A stretch of DNA of 64,000 bases from assembly GCA_029216955.1 (NCBI GenBank), contig JANAVB010006998.1, positions 2,036,692 through 2,100,691 on the forward strand. Reading direction: 5' to 3'. This DNA is from Iris pallida (taxonomy: Eukaryota > Streptophyta > Magnoliopsida > Asparagales > Iridaceae). This document shows positions 38,812-51,000 of the stretch, in pieces. Position numbers and translations under genes: made by a program. Every line of letters starts with the position of its first letter. Positions within the stretch are counted from its first letter, which is position 1. Under the pieces are notes generated by a model. It saw nothing but the letters and a program-made list of their open reading frames with translations. It was not told where the DNA came from and searched no databases.

Positions 38812-38821
38812 CCTATTTATA
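38812..38821 (-). promoter_or_regulatory. TATA box of the large LTR (right copy)
   Basis: The minus strand reads TATAAATAGG. It lies about 620 bases from the LTR start in element sense, before the C-rich leader. The equivalent in the left LTR is 33679-33688, immediately next to the element B insertion site. Confidence 0.6.
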
Positions 38822-39447
38822 GGATGTGGAAATTCCTAATTTGGATAGGATTAGGAGAATTTAAAACCCAAGTAGATAAATCATCTATTTAATTGAAATC
38901 AATCAAATCAAATCAAATCTAATCCAAATCCAATTAAATCTAATTTAATTTCCTTAGTTTGAAATCAAATCAACAAATCAAATTCCAGTTATAGATATTA
39001 ACTTAATCTATTAAAATGTATCTATGGAATCAAATCAAAATTTAAATTGTCACAAATATTTCAGAAATATGTTTTCCAAAAATACTATAATAATTAATTT
39101 CGAAAATACATTATTATTTAAAATAACTTAATAAAATATTTATGAAATAAATATTTTTGCACGAAAATTTTTATTATTAATAACTGCTAAAAACAATAGA
39201 CTTTTTATAGCAAGAATAATAATTCTATATAATATTTTGAAAGTGTAATAAAATAGAAAAAAATGTTTTTCTACAATATGTACGCTCGTACATATTCGCA
39301 CTCGTCGAGCAAATTCAAAAAAGGAAATAAAAGGTCGTGTGCGACGTATAATACGACTACGCGACGTACAATACAAAATTTTAAATCGGTACCAAATTAA
39401 ATAAAATAAAATAAAAAATAGTAGAAATTTAGGGGTTTTACACTTTT

Positions 39448-39594
39448 CATCACAAGAAGAAGGACTCCACTAATCTAAAAGTGAACGGTCCTTCATTCAA
39501 GCAACAGAAGTCCAAGTCCCACGTGACTTGCTTCAACTGTGACAAGAATGGCCACTACATGAGTGAATGCAAATCTAAGCCCAAACCAAAATAG
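39448..39594 (+). pseudogene. Copia gag, C-terminal part with CCHC zinc knuckle
   Basis: This continues the gag frame interrupted at 13439: HHKKKDSTNLK, a basic stretch, then CFNCDKNGHYMSEC, an intact CX2CX4HX4C nucleic-acid-binding knuckle, and a stop at 39592. The preceding CTTTT (39443-39447) is the right target duplication with one mismatch. Confidence 0.8.
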
Positions 39595-40800
39595 CAGGTA
39601 TAGCTAAACTTGGTTATTTTGATTACTTAACTTGGTTGCTATTGTTGCACATGTTGAGTTATCTAGCGTGGTAGCTGACTGGTGGTCTGACACTAATATA
39701 TTTGACCACATGTGCTCTCAAAGGAGCTGTTCACCAAGGACGAGCCATGTTATGACGAAGGTGTCGATGGCGAACATATATCTAGCAGAAGTTCTGAAGA
39801 TCGAGACAGTGGTTATTAACTACCGACAAGGACACTGGAATGCGTGTTGCACGTAACAGAGATTTTTTTGGCGATCTGATCTCAGAAAGTCTGTTATCTG
39901 ATACAGACTTGGAAGATGGACATTCGTACTAGCCAGATGGTAATTTTTTGGCGAGGAACATGCTTCGAAAAGATGCTCGGTGCTGAAGGAATGTTTGAAC
40001 TTCTGCTGATGGCGATGAAGTTACTTTATTGCGTGGACTGAGAGTTGTTCTATGACAGAAGCAGACTCAAGCTGTCCTACCGGGACCTTATCTTCGAAAT
40101 GTGGGGGTAAGGAGGTGGAGGAGATTAAGGTCTGTGCAGATATAAGACTGTTGGGAAGCTGCTCAGACGATTGAACTAAAGTACTGATCATCTGGAGTTA
40201 GTACACTCAGATATCTGTGACTTTTATCAATTCTCTACAGAGGCCGGTTTGAAGTGTTTCTCGAAGTGCACGTTAGCATGACTTCTCAAGTAGAAGGATA
40301 CAGCATTCGAGTAGTTCAGAGACTTCAGGACTGAAGCTGAACGTTAAACCGATCTACAACTACGCAGAAGTGATCGAGATGTAGAGTATAGGTCTCATGA
40401 AATCGCATCGTTCTGCAAAGAACATGGAATCATCAATGAGACTACTGCTCCGTATTCTCCTCAATCTAACGGGGTATCGGAGAGTAAGAACAGAACATTG
40501 ATAGAAATGATGAACTCAATGCTGCTAACTACGGGTCTTCCGAAATACTAATGGGAAGAAGCTGCATTGACGACCACTTTTATTCTAAATAGAGTGTCGT
40601 ATGCAACTTCGGACGTAACTCCTCATGAACTCTGGTTTAAAGTCAGACCTAACTTGAATGTCATTCGAGTGTGGGGGTCTCTGGCTTATGTGAAGCTCCC
40701 AGATCTAAAAATTCAGAAGCTGGGGACTATAGGACTACGAAGACGATCTTCTTGAGGTATGCCTAGAAGAGTGATGCTGGGAGATTTTTTGATATTTAGT
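39595..40800 (+). pseudogene. Copia protease-integrase remnants
   Basis: This stretch is heavily decayed. Near 39660 ADWWSDTNIFDHMC recalls the region before integrase (a Gly-Ala-type protease site is not clear). Near 40420-40560 the integrase core reads TAPYSPQSNGVSESKNRTL, with the catalytic Glu region of the DDE triad present, then a stop at 40549. It continues with AALTTTFILNRV and PHELWFKVRPNL. The stretch between 39850 and 40380 has no sustained frame. Confidence 0.65.
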
Positions 40801-40979
40801 CAAATCATATCATCAAATCTCGTAAAGACAATTTGCAAGGCACAAGAATATTGTTCTTACGGATAAATCGAAGAACAATAAGGGTGCGCAAGAAACTGAA
40901 GTTTTCAATAAAGAAGTAGTCCAAGAAGATGTTGTTGTTGAAACAACGGTTGAACCAGAACTCGCTGAGCCGCCGTCGA

Positions 40980-42576
40980 AGCGAGCGAGGAGGCCGAAGA
41001 ACTTCGGAGATGACTTCATCACCTATCATGTGGAAGCAGATCCGCTTACCTATGATGAGGCGATGAAGACCAGAGATGATATTTTCTGGAAGGAGGCGAT
41101 TGACAATGAAATTGATTCCATCAACTCAAATAACACTTGGGTGTTGGTTGATCTTCCTGAAGGAGCAAAACCCATCGGATGCAAATGGATCTTCAAGAAG
41201 AAGATGAAAGCAGATGGAACTATTGACAAGTTCAAGGCCAGTTTAGTGGCCAAGGGGTTTTCTCAGAAGCAGAGGATCGACTACTTTGACATGTATGCTC
41301 CAGTAGCCCGGATGACCACCATCAGAATAATGATTGCTCTTGTAGCGATACATAAGATGGTGATACATCAGATGGATGTGAAAATGGCTTTCCTGAATGG
41401 CGAGCTGACCGAAGAGATCTACATACAACAACCAGAAGGGTTTGTCGTCAAAGGTCTTGAAGACAAAGTCTGCAAGTTGATAAAATCTTTGTACGGTTTA
41501 AAGCAAGCTCCCAAAATATGGCATGAGAAGTTTGACAAAGTCATAAGGTCAAATGGCTACAGGGTCAGTAAAACAGACAAGTGCGTCTATTCGAAATTTG
41601 CTAACGGAAGAGGAGTCATCGTTTGTCTATACGTAGATGACATGCTAATCCTAGGTACGGATATAAGCTGTGTCACAGAGACAAAGAAGTTCCTCTCTAT
41701 GAAGTTCAGTATGAAGGACTTGGGAGATGCTGATGTTATCTTGGGACTCAAGATCATCCAGACAGACGCTGGACTAGCGCTGTCACAGTCTCATTATGTT
41801 GAGAAGATGATCGCTCGTTACGGGTATCAGGATCTTCCAGGGATCGATACGCCGTACAAGTGTGATCTGAAACTGAAGCCTAATTCAAGGGAAAGCGTCA
41901 AGTAGCTGGAGTATGCAAGCATAATCGGGAGTTGATGTATGCTACTACTGCCACAAGGCCTGACATAGCTTTTGCTGTGAGAATGCTGAGTCGTTTCACG
42001 AGCAACCCAGGCATTGAGCACTGGAAAGCTGTAAAACGGGTTATGAGATATCTCAAGAAGACTCAGACATATGTATTACACTACATCGGAGATCCGCCGG
42101 TAGTGGAAGGCTTCAGTGATGCCAGGTGGTGCTCAAAAGTGGAGAGCGAGAGGTTCACAGGTGGATATATTTTCACAATAGGTGGAGCTGCTATATCATA
42201 GAAATCGAAGAAGCAGACTATGCTCTCGTGATCATCCATAAAATCTGAGTTCTTTGTACTTGATACCCCAGCAGAGAAAGTAGAATGGCTTCGGGAGCTC
42301 ATGTATGATCTTCTAGTGGTTGGGGTGCAAATACCGGAGATACCGATATACTGCGACAACCAGGCGACTGCGGCGGTGGCATCAAATGAACTCTTCAACG
42401 GGAAGAAGAGGACTATGCGGTTGAAGCACAGGACAATACACGATCTCATCAAGAGGGGTGTTATTGTAGTAATTAATGTTCGGAGTCAGGAGAACCTGGC
42501 GGATCCGTTCACCAAGGGCCTCAAGCGCCAGCTGGTCGATGACACAGCTTGTAAAATGGGCTTGAAGGCATTATGA
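40980..42576 (+). pseudogene. Copia reverse transcriptase and RNase H
   Basis: The RVT_2 domain begins DPLTYDEAMK near 41040 and includes GCKWIFKKKMKADG, PVARMTTIRIM, QMDVKMAFLNGEL, the catalytic YVDD near 41630, and SQSHYVEKMI. A stop at 41903 separates it from RNase H, which reads RPDIAFAVRMLSRF, YCDNQATAAVA, LKHRTIHDLI and ADPFTKGL before the stop at 42574. A few stops and a frame change make it non-functional, but it is better preserved than the integrase part. Confidence 0.85.
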
Positions 42577-42737
42577 TATTGTGTTATTACAATCCTACCA
42601 TAAAGTTTTATGCTATTAGTTCAAAGAGAAATCTACTAGGCATCTAGCTTTTGGTTCAAGAAAGGACTATTAACCAGAAGAAAATCAGGAACGGTGGGTA
42701 CTTGTCCTCTGTGACATGGAGAGGTTACGGACCTACA
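42577..42737 (+). other. Copia 3' untranslated remnant
   Basis: This is a 161-bp non-coding stretch after the RNase H stop, cut by the element C1 LTR. Its last five bases, CTACA, are the expected target duplication for C1; the partner copy is outside the window. Confidence 0.5.
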
Positions 42738-44222
42738 TGTTTGCCATAAAATATAAAAGAACGGAACAATTATCGGAGGACCGGACTTTTACTTCACGTT
42801 ATAAACTCGCTTGTACAAAGAAAGCCTAGGGACGAGAACCTAGGTACAGCAGTCTAAGTACAATTATTTATTTTAGATTCTGGGGGGTGACGATAGAAGC
42901 TCGGGAAGGCGACGGCAGCCCTGTCTTACTCCTTGGACGATCGATATGCAGCCTTGGCTCCTGTAAAGAGATGGTTGGCGTTGATGAAGAAATGCTCTTC
43001 TTGCTCTCCCTCTATTACTCTTCTGGCTTCTCTCTCTCTGTGTGTATTTTTCTCTCTAATTATTGGGGGAGTCTCTCCGTATATCTTTCTCTGATAGTGT
43101 ATCTCCTTTACAAGGGAATGGCACCTTGCTATTTATAATAGTGTGAGCATCATTAGGGTTTAGATGATTACCCATTCTCAAAGTGGCGGCGGCCTGATGT
43201 ATAATCAATCTGGACCATTAGTTTAAGGCATGAAGGATCTGGGCCATAAATGGGGATAGTATTAAATCCTGTGAATGATTAATGCTGATTGCTTTAAATC
43301 TTCATGATTGGTTGTGTCAAGCTTGGATCTCTCACCACGTGTCCCATTGGCTTGATCATGAATGATATGACCTGATCTCGTTAATTAAGAGGATAACGTT
43401 AAATATGGTCATTGGGATCTGGTAAATCTTTGATTAATCCGTATCCCATAATCATCCTTGCTACCAGCTGTCAAGTCGTGGGGGCCATTGAATCTCTGTG
43501 ACGTGTCATAATGGTGAACCCTGTCAGAATCGCATGATATCCATGAACCGCATGAGACAGCGTCTCAGTGAGCCGCATAGGTATAGTACTTGCGAGCCGT
43601 ATGGGATAGTTTCTCGGCGAGCCGCATAGGTATAGTACTTGCGAGCCGCATGGGATGGCTTCTTGGTGAGCCGCATAGGTATAGTACTTACGAGCCGCAT
43701 GGGATGGCTTCTTGGTGAGCCACAGGAAGATGATTCTTGCCAGCAGCATGAAACTGTTCTTCAATTGAGCCGCATGGGAGTAGCCACGTGGCAATCTCGG
43801 ATCGTGTCAAAGATTTTCTTTTGTTCCCAAAGAGTCTCTCAATATGACAGGACCATTATGACACTTCATGTCAGAGCCGTCAGCTGTCAAATCATGGCAG
43901 AGCATTGAATAGGGCCATTACTCGATGGCCAGCTGTGTGAAGGGGTCCTATGGGGACACGTTGTGTTGATCGAGCCGCATATCTCTGTTGGTCGTATGTG
44001 AGCCGTATGTACTTCTGAACCGCATGCGGCGGCGGGGGGGGGGGGGGCTCTTTGAACCGCATAGGACTGTCCCTATGTAAGCCGCATGGACTCTCCTGCC
44101 CCGAGCCGTATGAGACTAAGAGTCTCTCTGAACCGTATGGGGCTGCTCCTGTATGAGCCACATGGGGTTCTCATGTTCCGAGCCGCATAGATCATCATTC
44201 TGATATTTTCTATGCTTCTACA
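42738..44222 (-). repeat. 3' LTR of element C1
   Basis: 1,485 bp, plus-strand ends TGTTTGCC and CTTCTACA. A minus-strand TATAAATAG is at 43129-43137. About eighteen GAGCCGCATG/A words or one-base variants lie between 43545 and 44195. It also holds a 14-base G run near 44035-44048. Confidence 0.88.
43129..43137 (-). promoter_or_regulatory. TATA box of C1 3' LTR
   Basis: The minus strand reads TATAAATAG about 400 bases from the LTR end. The matching box in the C2 LTR is at 55074-55082. Confidence 0.65.
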
Positions 44223-44238
44223 AGACCCCCTTCAAAGT
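44223..44238 (-). other. Polypurine tract of C1
   Basis: The minus strand reads CTTTGAAGGGGGTCT and abuts the 3' LTR. It is the same core as in B and C2. Confidence 0.75.
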
Positions 44239-44944
44239 TTTCAATTTGTAAAATTGAAATACTTTGAATAAGAAGCATGGCCTTTGTTGACCGCATAGAT
44301 GATTCAGCCGCATGGATTTATCTGGCCATATGAGCTGTTAGGCCGCATAGACTTTTTGCCACGTGTCCCAACCACGTGTGCAAATCTTCTGCATTAATTG
44401 CCCTTGATTCGCCGCCTCTTGGGGGAGGATCCCAAGGGTCAGTTTTGTTTTGACTTTGTAAAGGTTGTGATCCTAAATGATGTAGTACTTTAAATTTTGA
44501 ATGAATGAGCATGTTTTAACTCATCTTCTCTTTCTTGTACTTACGGTGTTCGTGGAACTGGACTTGCTGGGGGATTATTTGTGGACCTGTTACCCTAGGC
44601 GTACCTTAGTTTTAGATACGGATAACAAGTTTGGTCAGGATATCCGGAACAGCCATGGCAAAGTGGTCATGGGTGCTCTCGGTATTGGGAAAAAGAATGC
44701 CGTAGAGCAGTTGGGCTCCCGGGGCATGGTAAGATGGTGGATTTATGCTAAGAAGCTTAGCAAGGGATATTTGTGGACCTATTATCCTTGGCATACCCTG
44801 GTTCAGGATACGGATAATGGGATGAAAGGAAACCAACATATTTGCTTAGAGGTTATGAGGACATGGCAAGCATGAGGGTTTTACCGTAGAATCTTCCTAC
44901 TCAGAGGTAATGAGGACATGGCAGGAAAGACTTCACGAAAGATA

Positions 44945-45070
44945 TTCGTGGTCAATAGCGGATATTTGTGGTCAACAGAGGACGTTTATGGTCAACAGAG
45001 GACGTTTGTGGTCAACAGAGGACATTTGTGGTCAACAAAGGACATTTGTGGTCAACAGAGGACATTTATG
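44945..45070. repeat. 21-bp minisatellite
   Basis: Six units of TGTGGTCAACAGAGGACATT with few changes. Because 21 is a multiple of three, it gives a seven-residue repeat in an open plus frame, which I regard as incidental. Confidence 0.85.
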
Positions 45071-45485
45071 GACCTGTTATCCTTGTCATACTCCGGTTGT
45101 AGGTACAGATAATAGGTTGAAAGGGAACTGACATACTTGCTCAGAGGTAATGTGGACATGGCAAGCATGAAGGTTTCTTCGACGGAGCCTTCCCGCTCAG
45201 AGGTAATGAGGACATGGCAGGAGTGGGCTCAATGAAGAGGGGGTACACAGAACGACTCAGAGGTAGGAGAACGTGGAAGTTCTATGCGAGGGGGTAGTTT
45301 GTTTTTGGTGGAAGTGAAAATGATCAGAGGTAATGAGGACATGGCCGTTTTGGAAATTTGTGGATCGATTACCCTTTTTGTGCGCTGGGAGTGCGGGTAG
45401 TGGATCATGAGGGAGGATCTCTTCCAGGAAGGAAGTTCAGAGGTATAATCATACGTGACTTACTATCTGAAAGAGTGACCGAAAT

Positions 45486-45700
45486 GTGAGTTCAGAGGCA
45501 CCAGCGGGTACATAACTCGGTAATTTAGAGTATTGAGAAAGTGTGAGTTCAGCGGCACCAGCGGGTACATGACTCGATAATCTGAAGGGAATATGGAGGT
45601 GAGTTCAGCGGCACCAGCCGGTACATGACTCGATAATCTGAAATATTGTGGATGTGAGTTCAGCGGTACCAGCGGGTACATGACTCGATGATCTAGAGAG
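45486..45700. repeat. Minisatellite with GTTCAGCGGCACCAGCGGGT core (C1)
   Basis: Four units of roughly 55-60 bp, each with GAGTTCAGCGGCACCAGCGG, GTACATGACTCGATAATCTG and a short variable tail. The homologous array in C2 (57600-58140) has about nine units. Confidence 0.8.
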
Positions 45701-45708
45701 AATGTCAT

Positions 45709-46800
45709 TTAGACATAATATTTCTTCAAGAACTTGCCGTTGACGGGCAACATAAGTAAGTCTCCATTTTGTTTTGCGAGGCGGTAAGCACCTTTGGATA
45801 ATACTGTCTCAATGATAAATGGGCCTTCCCACTTTGGCTGGAATTTGCCGGCGGTCTTGTGAGTCATGACCATCGGCCTCCGGACTGCCAGAACGAGATC
45901 GCCCACCTGGAATATTCTGATTTTGACCTTCTTGTTGAAGGCTCCGGAGATGCGTGCTTGGTATAGCTTAATTCGTTGCTGAGCCAAGAGGCGCTTTTCG
46001 TCTAGTGTCTCCAATTTTTGTAGCCGGCGATGGTGGTTTTCGTCTGTCGTCAATTGATATGTGAGGGCGACGCATAGTGAGGGGATCTGAGTCTCCAATG
46101 GGAGGACTGCTTCACTTCCGTACACTAGGGAGAATAGTGTATTCCCGGTGGCTGTTCGAACTGTGGTACGATAAGCCCATAAGCATTCACCGAGCTTCTC
46201 GTTCCAGTCGCGTTTGTTAGAGGAGACAAACTTCTTGAGGAGTTTGATGATTGTTTTGTTGGATGCCTCTGCCAACCCGTTTGCTGCCAGGTTGTATGGT
46301 GTCGAAGCGACGTTCTGAATATGGTGCTTATCATAAAACCGATAGAATGCGTGGCTTGCAAACTGCGGACCATTATCATGGATGATCCTTCGGGGTAGTC
46401 CAAAGCGGCAGATGACGTGATGCTTAAGGAAGCTGATCACGTTTGAAGTCTTAACTTCTGCGAGTGGGATAGCTTTCACCCATTTGGAGAAGTAATCAGT
46501 GATCGCAAGTATGAAGCGATGTCCTCGGGAGGAAGGTGGGGTGATTGGACCAATGATATCCATTCTCCATGCTTCGAATGGCCAGGACGCCACTATCGGA
46601 TGTAGAAACTCGGATAGTTGGTGAATGAAGTCCGCGTGGACTTGGCAGGCTTTGCATTTTCTAGCATAATCTATCACATCTGCCTCCATTGTGGGCCAAT
46701 AGTAGCCCATTCGGCGAAGGCAGTCTTACAGTTTTGGGCCGGGCTGGTGGGCCCCGCAGACACCGTCATGAGCTTCTCGTACGGCTTCTTTGGGTTCTGT
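45709..46800 (-). pseudogene. C1 integrase
   Basis: It opens with the zinc-finger region (RRMGYYWPTM, YARKCKACQVH), after a stop at the same site as in B. The core reads [24 protein letters not shown] and LAEASNKTI, so all three catalytic positions of the DDE triad are present. The C-terminus has FQPKWEGPFII and GAYRL (GPY/F module), ending NGKFLKKYYV at 45709. The main frame of 333 residues is open from 46710. This is the best-preserved protein in C1. Confidence 0.85.
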
Positions 46801-47960
46801 ATTTGACAGACACCGAAGCAGTAATCTGTCGTAGGAGCGGCGATACAACATTTTCATCTCTGTATCGTAGAAGAATCTGAGAGAACGCCGTCTGATGGAA
46901 GTAGCTTCCTTTGGGTTCTCGGGCAGGATCTCGTAGACGACGAAGTCGATGAATAGTTGTCTCCAATCTGGGGCATCCTCGATCGTCTGTACGGAATAAC
47001 TCGCCACGAATTACACATTGTTCTTGGGACAAACCAGTTCGTGGCCTATCACATCCACTGATTGGCGATCATGATTCGGAACTGCTAGGGAAGCGGCAAG
47101 ACCAGCTAAGGCATCAGCTTCGATATTTCGGAGTCTGGGGACATGTTCGATGAAGAACCCCTCGAACGACGAGATGATGTCAATCGCCATTTGGTGATAA
47201 GGGATCATGTCTTCGTGGCGGACTTCGTATGAGCCCCGGATCTGATTGACTATTAGTTAGAAATCGCCGTATGCTTCAAGGTATTCTATCCCCAGCTCTC
47301 TTACAAGTTGGAGGCCAATGACCAGAGCGTTGTACTCGGTCACATTGTTAGAACAGGGCTCTATGAGGGAATAAGCACGGTTAATCAACAATCCGGAAGG
47401 GAAGATCAGTACTACCCCGACTCCGACGACTATATTGCCTTTAGGTCCGGTCCTCGAAGCACCGTCGAAGAACATTCGCCATATATTATCGTGAGAGGTT
47501 GCATGCGAGTCGGCGACCTCATCTGGGATCTCTTCATATATTCTGGAGGACCCGAGCCTGGGTGGGCTGCTAAGAAGTCTGCCAGGGCTTGACCTTTGAC
47601 TGCCTTTTGTGGGACAAAGATCATATGATAAGGGGACATCAATATTGCCCATGTAGCGAGGCGAGAGCTGAGTGCCCCTGGTTTAGTCATGAGGACCCTG
47701 AGAGGGTTGATTCGTGAGATCACGTGTATCGTTTGTCCAGTGACATAGTGTCACATTTTCTGAATGGCGAACACCAGGGCGAGGCATTCCTTCTCCACAG
47801 CGGTGTATCGGTGCTCTGGCCCAATCATCATTCGGCTGAGGTAATATATGGCCTGCTCATGGCCTGCGTCATTGTTCTGTGCCAGCAGAGCCCCGAGGGA
47901 GTGTTCCATTGCTCGTACATAGAGCAGGAATGGTTTTCCAGGAACCGGGCCACCAAAACT
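46801..47960 (-). pseudogene. C1 RNase H and second RNase H
   Basis: The first RNase H includes FLLYVRAMEHSLGALL and EKECLALVF. The second reads WRMFFDGASRTGPKG, NVTEYNALVIGLQL and ADALAGLAASLA. Relative to B and C2 there are CAA-to-TAA changes in LIVNQ- and NNVQF-like positions, a CGA-to-TGA stop near 47751, and two compensating frameshifts near 47945 and 47560. Confidence 0.8.
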
Positions 47961-49020
47961 GGAGGATTTGACAAATATTCTTTGATGCTGTCGAAAGCAC
48001 GCTGACATTCCTCGTCCCATACGAATAAGACTCCTTTCTTTATGAGGTACGTGAACGGTCGACATCGCCCGGAGAGGTTGGAAATGAACCTTCTGATGTA
48101 AGCTAGCCTCCCTTGGAGGCCTCTGAGTTCGCAGAGATTTCTCGGGGGACCCATCTCCATGATTGCCTTCGTCTTCTCAGGGTCTACATGGATACCCTGT
48201 ACAGTGATGATGAATCCCAAGAACTTCCCGCTGGATACGCCCATAAAGGACTTTGTTGGGTTTATTTTCAAATTGTGCGCTCGCATTAGGTCGAATACCG
48301 TCCTTAGATCCTGCAGATGGTCTCCCTTGCAGCGACTCTTAATGGCTATATCGGTAACATAGCACTCCACTGTCTTACGTAAGTGGTCTCTGAAGATGAT
48401 GCTCATGGCTCTTTGATAGGTGGCGCCAGCATTCTTTAAACCAGGCGTGACTGTGTAGCAGTACGTGCCAATTGGCGTTCAGAATGATGTATGATTTTCG
48501 TTATCAGGAGACATTTTGATTTGGTTGTACCCCGAGAAGCCATCCATGAATGACATACATTCGAAGTCGCAGGTATTGTCGATCATGATGTCTGTGATAG
48601 GAAGGGGGAATTCATCTTTGGGGCATGCCTCGTTCAGATTGTGAAAGTCGATACAGATTCGAATCTTCCTATTCTTCTTGAGGACGGGTACTATATTGGC
48701 GACCCAATCGGGATGTTGCTCCTTACGAATGAAGCCGCAGGCTATCAGTTTGTTGACTTCGGCTTCGATCGCGTCCATGATGCCTGGGCGGAAGCGTCGC
48801 TGTTGTTGCTTGACTGGCTTCGCATCTGGCCGAATGTTGAGTTTGTGAAGAGCAATGTCGGGATTTAACCCTGGCATGTCTTCATAGCTCCAGGCGAACA
48901 CATTAATGTATTCTCTGACAAGTTCTAGCAGCGATTCCCTTTTTTCGTCTGTTAGGCTTTTACTGACAAAAATTGGTTTTGGAGAAGATTCGCTGCCGAG
49001 ATCCACTTGTATGACCTCAT
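47961..49020 (-). pseudogene. C1 reverse transcriptase, active site altered
   Basis: The motifs WVANIVPVLKKNRKIRICIDF, FSGYNQIKM and LKNAGATYQRAMS are present, but the catalytic motif reads YVTD instead of YVDD near 48355, losing the first Asp. A TGA at 48479 replaces a Cys codon seen in B. The lost Asp binds catalytic magnesium in all RTs, so this copy could not polymerise DNA even without stops. Confidence 0.8.
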
Positions 49021-51000
49021 CTTCAGTGGAAGGTTCTCTTTGTTCGGATCGCTTTTTCCATTGTGCGTCCAACTGCTTGGCCCACGGTTCTAGCTCGAGG
49101 ATTTCGGGGATGTCTTCGTCTTCTTTGTAAGCGTCGGCGAACACCATGTTGACTGACAAGACTTGTCTGAACACGTCTCCGATGCTAGTATCCGAGTCAG
49201 AAGTTGGTGACCCGGTTGAATGTGACTGCCAGTCGCATTCTTCATCTGAACTCTCAGGGGTCATAGTAGGCGTTACATACCCTAACCCGTATCGAGTTTT
49301 GCTATAGTAGTCTCGTGGTTTGCCCGCCGGGACTGGCAGCTTCAAAGGTAATCGTCGTCCAGTGCCGTAATTCAAACCTGGCGTCGTCTCCAGATCATAC
49401 CCCTGTTTCTGCATGAGATATTTGGATTGGGGGCTATAAAGATACAGAGGCAATCTTCCGGCATCTGACCCGAGGTCGGCTTCCTCTATGGTGAAGGGAT
49501 TCAGGTCGTCCTTCCGGCCGAAGATGATTGGATGGTCCCCTCCCTCGATTATTCGGTAAGCGTCTTCTTATGGAGTAAGCTGGATTACGGTGTACACATT
49601 TGTCACTTGTGTGTGTAGGTGAGTGCCTATACCGTGTTCCATAGCATACATTGTGCATAGCTTATTGAGCTCGGTGTAGTTTAAGGATAACCCTTTATTG
49701 ATGAAGTAAGGTATCTTTTCTAGGGAGATTACATCATCAGCGGAGGGAACATCAGTGTGGACAGCCACATACTTGGCTAACTCTGGTTCCTCTTCGGCTA
49801 CCCCCTGTGTGAATGAAGACTGAGAGGGCGTCCTGGGAAGCTTGATTGTCAGTGGTTCAGTTGATGGAGCAGAGCGTGGAGTTGTTGGCAGACTAGCGAC
49901 CCCCAGTTTGGCACTTGATGTGGAGCGAGGAGTGGCCGGTTCGCTAGAAGTGTCAGACCTTGCATCGGGGTGACGACCCTTCTTGGGAAGGTGTATCGTC
50001 AGTGGCCTATCGGAGGGATTGAGCTTCTCCGTTTGGGGTTGACCGACTCTCGGCAGTCTGATTGTCAGTGGCCCCGTTGTGGGTCTCGGCACTTGGCCGG
50101 ACCTTGACAGCCGGATTATCATCTGCTCTTCCTGCGCCGAGAGGCTGATCGCGTCCTTCCGCAGAGTGGCAGTAAGGGGTGCGGACCTTCCCGGTTTACG
50201 AGCTTGGAGGTGGATTGTCAGAGGCTCTTCTGATCCTGTGGCCGTCTCGGTACTAGCTTGTATATTTCCTTCATCAAGGTACCTCTTCGACTTTTCGTAT
50301 AGGCAGGAGTCCGAGTAGTAAGATTCGACCCCTTTGAAGGGATCGACGTCAGCAAATTCCGTCTTCACGAAGTCGTGTTTGTCGACATATTTGAAGCATT
50401 GGTACAGCATAGAAGGCATGATCATATAATCTTGTATCCACGGACGCCCCAAGAGGATGTTGTATGAAGTGTCTGCATCTATGACGTAGCAGGTGACTTC
50501 GGATTGGAGGTCGCCAATTTGACACTTCAGATGAATCTTCCCAATAGGGTAGCTCCTGCTCGAATTGAAACCGGTGATGGCGGTACTTGTAGGTGTCAGG
50601 CAATGCATTGGGATACGGAGATGATGTAGCAGACCCTTCGGTATGATGCTTATAGAAGAGCCAGGATCAATGTGCATCCGATCCACCTTTACGTCACCGA
50701 TGTATCCAGTATAGTATAGTGGACGATCGTACAAGTTGGTTTTGATGAGCATGTCCTGCGGAGTAAAGACGATGTTGGGCATTTCTTCCGTACAGGCACT
50801 GTCCTGGAGATCCACAGGTGAGTCCTCCCCGGTGAGGATGGATTGAGCCAGATAGACATCGACATTTTGGAGTGCTTCGCTTAATGCAATACGAACGTCC
50901 TTGGAGAGCCTTAGGAGTTCGTACAGTGATAACTTGGCCGGTGTGTTAGCCAATTGTGCTAAGATATCAAAGTTGTAGGGCCTCTGTAGCCCTTGGGCTG
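49021..51000 (-). pseudogene. C1 protease, PLxIxL repeats and G-patch-like spacer
   Basis: The protease part has NIVFTPQDMLIKTN, YYTGYIGDVKVD and IDPGSSISIIP near 50680, then LLGRPWIQDYMI. From about 50260 down to 49830 there are about six repeats such as PLTIHL, PLTIRL and PLTIKL. Near 49400 is KQGYDLETTPGLNYGTGRR and YYSKTRYGLGY. A TAA at 49568 interrupts the frame before the acidic spacer. Confidence 0.78.

Larger units (their letters stand above)
35436..39442 (-). repeat. Right (5') LTR of the large-LTR element
   Basis: 4,007 bp, intact from TGTAACGCCCC to GGGGTTTTACA. It is collinear with the left LTR apart from a ~127-bp deletion near its left end and a shorter, interrupted AT microsatellite (37261-37335 and 37352-37382). 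Confidence 0.85.
44239..45708 (-). other. C1 3' untranslated region, repeat-rich, no antisense gene
   Basis: It begins with a few GCCGCATAG words, then unrelated sequence, then repeated modules shared with C2: a TTTGTGGACCTGTTACC-type block, dispersed GAGGTAATGAGGACATGGCA units, and the two minisatellites listed separately. The antisense gene found at the equivalent place in C2 is absent. Plus-strand frames here are products of the repeats, not genes. Confidence 0.6.

Noticed and set aside
43500..44200. Regularly recurring GAGCCGCATG words considered as a CRISPR-like array
   Set aside because: Spacing is irregular, the repeats are 8-10 bp and imperfect, and the context is a plant LTR.
44501..45131. 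Plus-strand frames of 64-124 codons over the C1 3' region
   Set aside because: They are created by the 21-bp minisatellite and related repeats and are not open in C2.
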